Assembly: GCA_934426285.1 (NCBI GenBank)
Contig: CAKRYE010000060.1
Coordinates: 1-10,878, forward strand
DNA: 10,878 nucleotides
Source of the DNA: an uncultured Blautia sp.
Lineage (GTDB): Bacteria; Bacillota; Clostridia; Lachnospirales; Lachnospiraceae
Reading direction: 5' to 3'
Below are positions 7,072 to 10,878 of the stretch, piece by piece; position 1 is the first letter of the stretch; every line of letters starts with the position of its first letter. Under the pieces are notes generated by a model. That model was given only the letters and a program-made list of their open reading frames with translations. It ran no database searches and was not told the DNA's origin. Position numbers and translations under genes: made by a program.

Positions 7072-7740
7072 TTATAATTGGTTAAGTTTACTTGTTATAT
7101 CTATATACTTTGTTTTTCCGAAAGGCTCATATGAAGCCCTCACATAATTGTATTTTGGAAATTGCCTTATAATTACAAAATTTTCATCTTCATTTGGCCA
7201 GTGCTTACAAGTAAAGAACACCTTATTCCTATAGGGCATCTTCATAAACTTGTTCACTTCTGTCTCTGTACAGCCATTTTGGTCGTTAAACTTCACCAGT
7301 AACTTATTCCAGTTAATTCTCTGTACTCGACGTTCCCACTTTTCTCTTGCTTCCTGCTCACTATGGTAGTGCAAGAAGAAAATTTCAATCGAATTTTTAC
7401 CGTTAGACAATACACCAACAGGATAGGAGCCAAATCTCTTATCTCCTGAGACCTGCGGCATATCTTTCCAACGAGATTCTTCCGGCTTGATAAAGGTCAA
7501 TTTTCCGTTGACATAACCTTTTAAGTCAGACAAGAACTCAATATAATCTTTTGCAATAAAGAACATTCCCACCGTAGGAGATTCTTTGGGCAGGTTGTAG
7601 CTTTCATAAATCATGCCGCCCCAACAGTTATTAGAGATTATTGTAAAGTCTGTAGACTTTAGCTTCTTTTTTCTATAATCCGCAAAACCAATCCGCCAAT
7701 ATTTTAATATTTTAAGTCTCAGTCCTTCATATGTAGGCAT
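7072..7740 (-). CDS. DUF1919 exopolysaccharide biosynthesis protein
   Basis: This 222-residue soluble protein fits the DUF1919 family (PF08942), found in exopolysaccharide and capsule clusters. Recognisable segments are IISNNCWGG (34-42), SPTVGMFFIAKDYIEFL (54-70), YPVGVL, the His-rich FFLHYHSEQEAREKWERR stretch (in two overlapping halves, FFLHYHSE and EAREKWERR), RINWNKLLVKF, and PYRNKVFFTCK towards the C-terminus. The fixed Cys, His, Glu and Trp residues suggest an enzyme, and members are sometimes discussed as acyl- or glycosyl-type transferases, but no reaction is established to my knowledge. The ATG is 7 bases after GGAAG and lies 22 bases inside the end of the preceding GT4 gene, so the two are probably translationally coupled. 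No signal peptide or membrane segment is seen; a cytoplasmic step on the repeat unit is likely. Confidence 0.87.
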   Translation of the reverse strand: MPTYEGLRLKILKYWRIGFADYRKKKLKSTDFTIISNNCWGGMIYESYNLPKESPTVGMFFIAKDYIEFLSDLKGYVNGKLTFIKPEESRWKDMPQVSGDKRFGSYPVGVLSNGKNSIEIFFLHYHSEQEAREKWERRVQRINWNKLLVKFNDQNGCTETEVNKFMKMPYRNKVFFTCKHWPNEDENFVIIRQFPKYNYVRASYEPFGKTKYIDITSKLNQL

Positions 7741-8861
7741 TGCATATCTTCCTTTCCCTTACCATTTATCAGAGCAACATATATCTTATCCAGTTGCTTT
7801 ACCGACTGTGTAATATCATAACTCCGTATCGTTTTTAAATGATTTTCTCTATATGAGATTCGTTCTTTTTCTGATCGGCATTCAACTGAAAGCACAGCCT
7901 TTGCCCACTGTTTTGGAGCATCGTCGATAGATTCCCAGATAAGATCACCTAAGTCAACTTCTCTTGTGATCTTATCCGATACAACGCATGGCAAGCCAGA
8001 AATTTGCGCTTCCAGCAATACTACCGGAAGTCCCTCATACTTAGATGGAAAAGCAAATATGTCCATTGCCGAATAGAGAGCTGTTGGATTATCTGTTTCA
8101 CCATATAGAATAATGCGATTCTTATATGGATGCTCCTTGACACGAGTTTTTATTTTTTCTTCATCCGGTCCCGTTCCCACAATAAGAAGAAGCGCATCGT
8201 CTCGTTCCGCAGCTACTTCTTCAAATATGTCCAATAAGTATTCTTGGTTCTTTTGTTCGTTGATGCGTCCGATATGTCCAATAAGTAGTTGATTTTCTAC
8301 ACCCAATTTATTTCTTACTGCATCTCGTTCCTTTTTAGAAAATGTAAAATCGTCTGTATGAAAACCGTTCGGCAAAACTTCAAAATTATTTTCTCCAAAC
8401 AACCAGTTTCCCGCTAATTGTCCACAAGCCAGTGCTTTTGTATAAACTGTTCTAAAATACGGATTTAGCAATTTATGCACCTTCATGTTGGGACAATTAC
8501 TATTATGGCTATGGGCAATTCGACTTTTTACACCTGCCAGTTTTGCAATCGTCAGTTCTATTGCCATCATTGAACTGCTACCGTGATCATGTACAATATC
8601 ATAGTGTCCGGCTCTTAATGCTTTCCACAGCGCAATATAATGGCCCTTTGGGTTTCCATGCCGTGATGGAAGTGTCACTAAATGGATATCGTTCTCCAGG
8701 CATTCCTTTTCATATTTTTCTGATATTGGTTGTCCAGCAAGAATAGTTAAATCATACTTTTCCTTGTCCAACGCTTTACAGTAATTCATTATTACCGTTC
8801 CAATTCCGGTAATTCCAAAATGATTTGTGACCATTGCCACTTTAATCTTTTTATTATTCAT
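7719..8861 (-). CDS. GT4-family glycosyltransferase (EpsF/CapM-like)
   Basis: This 380-residue GT-B retaining glycosyltransferase has an N-terminal acceptor half: VAMVTNHFGITGIGTVIMNY (8-27) with the glycine loop, VHDHGSSS (90-97), and HSHN (117-120). The C-terminal donor half has IGHIGRINEQKN (194-205), LLIVGTGPDEEKI (225-237), the E-x7-E motif EGLPVVLLE (276-284), and GLPCVVSD (289-296). It probably adds a sugar from a nucleotide donor to the lipid-linked repeat unit in the cytoplasm. A GAGG lies 9 bases before the ATG; another ATG in the spacer is followed at once by a stop. The gene is separated from the GT2 stop by 36 bases, the largest gap between complete genes of the operon. Its 3' end overlaps the DUF1919 gene by 22 bases. 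Family confident; sugar specificity unknown. Confidence 0.92.
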   Translation of the reverse strand: MNNKKIKVAMVTNHFGITGIGTVIMNYCKALDKEKYDLTILAGQPISEKYEKECLENDIHLVTLPSRHGNPKGHYIALWKALRAGHYDIVHDHGSSSMMAIELTIAKLAGVKSRIAHSHNSNCPNMKVHKLLNPYFRTVYTKALACGQLAGNWLFGENNFEVLPNGFHTDDFTFSKKERDAVRNKLGVENQLLIGHIGRINEQKNQEYLLDIFEEVAAERDDALLLIVGTGPDEEKIKTRVKEHPYKNRIILYGETDNPTALYSAMDIFAFPSKYEGLPVVLLEAQISGLPCVVSDKITREVDLGDLIWESIDDAPKQWAKAVLSVECRSEKERISYRENHLKTIRSYDITQSVKQLDKIYVALINGKGKEDMQCLHMKD

Positions 8862-8897
8862 TTACATTATCCTCACAGTCACAAATCCATTGAAAGT

Positions 8898-9860
8898 CTA
8901 GCGATTGCTTACATTAACATGATATTTTATTTTTCTAAACCTCATAGCAATCGGAATAGCTGCTGGACATATCCACATAATGACTGCTCTTAGTTTGTTT
9001 TGTTTAGATGTCGGTACATGTAATGCACTCAAAGCATCTTTTTGTGTTACTTTCAAGCATTTTTTATACATTTCTGGATATTCTTTTTCTACCCCGGCAA
9101 GAACACACATATCGTAAAAATCCGAGTGTGTTCTCCAGTTTGCATATTTCCACGCCTCAAGGATTCGATCCGAATGAATCATCAAATTCTGTTTTATTAC
9201 CTCAAGTGCCCATAAACCACATTCACACTTTTTAATCGAGAACTTTGTCATGGCGCTTGTTGGATTATCGCGGCGATAATAATAGTTTTTTCTTTTCCCT
9301 GCAATAACCTTTTCTGCTTTCTGAAAAGCCATCACATTGAAATTAAACCCCTCACCTATAAACATTTCAGGGATAAAACGAATATCCTTTAAAAACTTTG
9401 CTCTGAACAATTTACAGTAGCATCCTATCGGGACTTGGTAGCATAGAATTGCTTCTACTGCATCCTCTCCATTCCAAGTTTTAATTTCATCCTTCTTAAC
9501 TTGTTTTTCATCAAAATTCCCGAACATCTGTGTTGTCAGTGCGATATCAGCATTATTTTTGATTATCTGCTCCATCATATATTCAATATAATCGGGCATC
9601 ACATAGTCATCGCCATCGACAAAGCAAATAAAGCCACCGCTTGCCATTTCTATTCCTGAATTCCGAGCAGCACTCACACCGCCATTGCTCTTATGAAGTA
9701 CCTTTACTCGATCATCCTTTTGTTGCATCTGGTCACATATAAAGCTAGAATTATCAGTTGAGCCATCATCGACCAAAATAATCTCTATAAAATTCCACGT
9801 TTGCGCTAGAATAGAATCCACGCACTTCTCCAGAAAAGGCTCTACATTATATATGGGCAC
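8898..9860 (-). CDS. GT2-family glycosyltransferase with abnormal start
   Basis: This is an inverting GT-A glycosyltransferase. From the GTG at 9860 it has 320 residues: PIYNVEPFLEKCVDSIL, ILVDDGSTD (28-36), NGGVSAARNSGIE (59-71), then the metal-binding FVDGDDY (80-86). A later segment YYYRRDNPTSAMTKFS is typical of Clostridia GT2 enzymes in capsule loci, and a hydrophobic WICPAAIPIAM helix near the C-terminus may touch the membrane. The normal first strand, KVSVIV, is encoded in frame just upstream (9861-9875). No ATG, GTG or TTG lies between it and the preceding in-frame stop, so the GTG start would cut the Rossmann-like core. An ATG at 9902-9904 followed by six G residues would join this frame if the tract had seven. 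The true start may thus be non-standard, frameshifted, coupled to the FrhB-like stop at 9880, or hidden by a sequencing indel. Confidence 0.85.
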   Translation of the reverse strand: MPIYNVEPFLEKCVDSILAQTWNFIEIILVDDGSTDNSSFICDQMQQKDDRVKVLHKSNGGVSAARNSGIEMASGGFICFVDGDDYVMPDYIEYMMEQIIKNNADIALTTQMFGNFDEKQVKKDEIKTWNGEDAVEAILCYQVPIGCYCKLFRAKFLKDIRFIPEMFIGEGFNFNVMAFQKAEKVIAGKRKNYYYRRDNPTSAMTKFSIKKCECGLWALEVIKQNLMIHSDRILEAWKYANWRTHSDFYDMCVLAGVEKEYPEMYKKCLKVTQKDALSALHVPTSKQNKLRAVIMWICPAAIPIAMRFRKIKYHVNVSNR

Positions 9861-9879
9861 AATAACAGATACTTTATTA

Positions 9880-10878
9880 TTATCTTCTGTTACCTGCCCC
9901 CCATTTTTTGAGGAGTCTAACCGCCCCAGCCGGGATTACAGCTTTAAGCCGTTCCTTTGGCTGGATACCAACCTTTAAGTTATCCATAAAATCATCCTCA
10001 TCAATTTTCTCGTAAAATATATTTCTATCATTCGGCCTTTTACTCGGTTTTACAAGATTTCCCTGTTTCACCATGCCCTCTTCCAGCGTTGCCTCATCCA
10101 CTTCTGCAAGAGGGCGCATCAATTCAAAGAGTTTTTGACCTTTTTCTGTATTTACGAACACACTTGATACTCCCTTTGGAGAATTGAAGTTCGGATGGCT
10201 CTTTGCAATTCCCCAGAAATCACCCACTGTCAAATCTCCTACCCGGCTCGTATTAGCATAAGCACACTGATAACAGCTCTCTCTATAGCAGTCGCCATCC
10301 ATAAAATGTTTTCCATAGCGATCAAGGGAGAGTGTCTTTGTCTTTGTCTTTGTCTTTGTCTTTGTCTTTAACAGGTATTGTGTTCCCCAACCTCTCTTGT
10401 CTTTGGAACGGAAGTTGAAATAGATTACTCTGCCAGCCGTCTGCTTGTTCTGGTATTCCAGATACTTTTTAAAGAACTTCGGCGAAGGCACACCGTGGCA
10501 AATCAGGTCAACTGTATATAGATTTTCTGGATTGCCGCCCAAAAAAGCATACAGACCTGCAATTTGGCAGGGAGTTCCTGTAAAAAGTACCGTTTTTCCC
10601 TCAGACAAACGCTGTTTGACCTTTGCATAGCTATCTTTCGGATCAGACTGAACATACTTAGAGGACTGTAGTTTCTCTCTTTCTGCTTCATCTGTCACTT
10701 CAATGTGGCTTACTGCCAGCTGCTCATCATAGGCAGCACCATAAACCGCACCGCCCATTTGCAGTACAGTTTTCGCTGCACTATCCGCCGCACCGCCAGA
10801 TGCAGAGCGCATAATATCCACATCATTTTTATTGCGCCACGCCCAAACTTTATGTGGCTCATTCCGATGAAATTCCGT
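9880..10878 (-). CDS. FrhB-like protein (coenzyme F420 hydrogenase/dehydrogenase beta family), 5' end outside window
   Basis: The reading frame is open to the right edge, giving 332 visible residues. GTG at 10821 is not the true start: conserved residues HKVWAWRNKN lie upstream of it in frame. Family hallmarks are SASGG at the beginning of the FrhB N-domain, GSKYVQSD-like SSKYVQSD, LFTGTPCQIAGL, VDLICHGVPSP, and a cysteine cluster CYRESCYQC followed by GDLTVGDFWGIAKSHP. In relatives an N-terminal 2x[4Fe-4S] ferredoxin domain precedes this; it would lie beyond 10878. FrhB-family proteins bind FAD and iron-sulfur clusters. Clostridia generally lack F420, so the electron carrier here is probably a flavin or ferredoxin (inference). 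Such genes are common in polysaccharide clusters with pyruvyltransferases. A Lys-Thr repeat (10333-10368) interrupts a strand region. Base composition is more GC-rich than the central genes. The stop overlaps the GT2 frame. Confidence 0.88.
   Translation of the reverse strand, partial: TEFHRNEPHKVWAWRNKNDVDIMRSASGGAADSAAKTVLQMGGAVYGAAYDEQLAVSHIEVTDEAEREKLQSSKYVQSDPKDSYAKVKQRLSEGKTVLFTGTPCQIAGLYAFLGGNPENLYTVDLICHGVPSPKFFKKYLEYQNKQTAGRVIYFNFRSKDKRGWGTQYLLKTKTKTKTKTKTLSLDRYGKHFMDGDCYRESCYQCAYANTSRVGDLTVGDFWGIAKSHPNFNSPKGVSSVFVNTEKGQKLFELMRPLAEVDEATLEEGMVKQGNLVKPSKRPNDRNIFYEKIDEDDFMDNLKVGIQPKERLKAVIPAGAVRLLKKWGAGNRR
9897..9902 (-). repeat. G6 homopolymer after an out-of-frame ATG at the FrhB/GT2 junction
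   Basis: The coding strand reads A6-T-G6, with ATG at 9902-9904. With six G residues this ATG meets a stop after four codons. With seven it would enter the GT2 frame; with five the FrhB-like gene would fuse in frame to GT2. It is the longest G run in otherwise AT-rich sequence. Confidence 0.7.
10334..10369 (-). repeat. Six-copy perfect hexanucleotide repeat within the FrhB-like gene
   Basis: The plus strand holds six uninterrupted copies of GTCTTT (coding strand AAAGAC), 36 bases in all. Being a multiple of three, it encodes six Lys-Thr dipeptides and keeps the frame. Copy-number change by strand slippage would lengthen or shorten the protein by two residues per unit without breaking it. Confidence 0.95.

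Noticed and set aside
8862..8897. Gap between GT2 and GT4 as a promoter or terminator site
   Set aside because: Only 36 bases, with no -10/-35 pair or hairpin with T-run; it holds just the GT4 ribosome-binding site.
10334..10369. Hexamer array considered as a CRISPR or protein-binding operator array
   Set aside because: Units are contiguous with no spacers, are only 6 bases long and lie inside a conserved coding region; a microsatellite is the simpler reading.
10819..10821. GTG as the start of the FrhB-like gene
   Set aside because: The frame is open to the window edge and residues upstream (HKVWAWRNKN) fit the family, whose ferredoxin domain should lie still further upstream; the gene is truncated by the window, not begun here.

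Overview
The window is the inside of a surface-polysaccharide (capsule/exopolysaccharide) assembly operon, written entirely on the minus strand and so read from right to left. The organism looks like a low-GC anaerobic Bacillota, most likely a gut-type Clostridia (Lachnospiraceae/Oscillospiraceae-like). This is inferred from the purine-rich Shine-Dalgarno sequences, the AT-rich genes, and the gene mix: a TupA-like ATP-grasp, a DUF1919 protein, an FrhB-like protein and a nitroreductase beside a pyruvyltransferase. The species cannot be fixed from the sequence alone.

Order of transcription: (1) an FrhB-like (coenzyme F420 hydrogenase/dehydrogenase beta family) iron-sulfur protein whose 5' end lies beyond the right edge (10878-9880); (2) a GT2 glycosyltransferase with an abnormal start (about 9860-8898); (3) a GT4 glycosyltransferase (8861-7719); (4) a DUF1919 exopolysaccharide protein overlapping it (7740-7072); (5) a second GT4 (7050-5974); (6) a Wzy/O-antigen-ligase-type polymerase with a TTG start (5956-4763); (7) a TupA-like ATP-grasp (4745-3843); (8) a Wzx-type flippase (3824-2307); (9) a polysaccharide pyruvyltransferase (2305-1259); (10) a nitroreductase with a long N-terminal extension (1259-306). 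After a 201-base gap with a possible weak terminator and an extended -10 promoter, the 5' end of a nucleotidyltransferase gene (104-1) runs off the left edge.

Working model: three glycosyltransferases build a lipid-linked repeat unit, Wzx flips it and Wzy polymerises it. The pyruvyltransferase, the ATP-grasp ligase and possibly DUF1919 would decorate it. The FrhB-like protein and the nitroreductase form an unexplained redox pair in the same operon. No priming phosphoglycosyltransferase, chain-length regulator or tyrosine kinase/phosphatase is in view; these probably lie to the right of the window.

The points most worth a second look are a perfect six-copy hexanucleotide repeat coding for Lys-Thr inside the FrhB-like gene, a G6 tract that leaves the GT2 gene without a usable in-frame start, and the redox pair associated with the pyruvyltransferase. 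Intergenic gaps inside the operon are at most 37 bases and several genes overlap, so genes 1-10 are probably one transcript.
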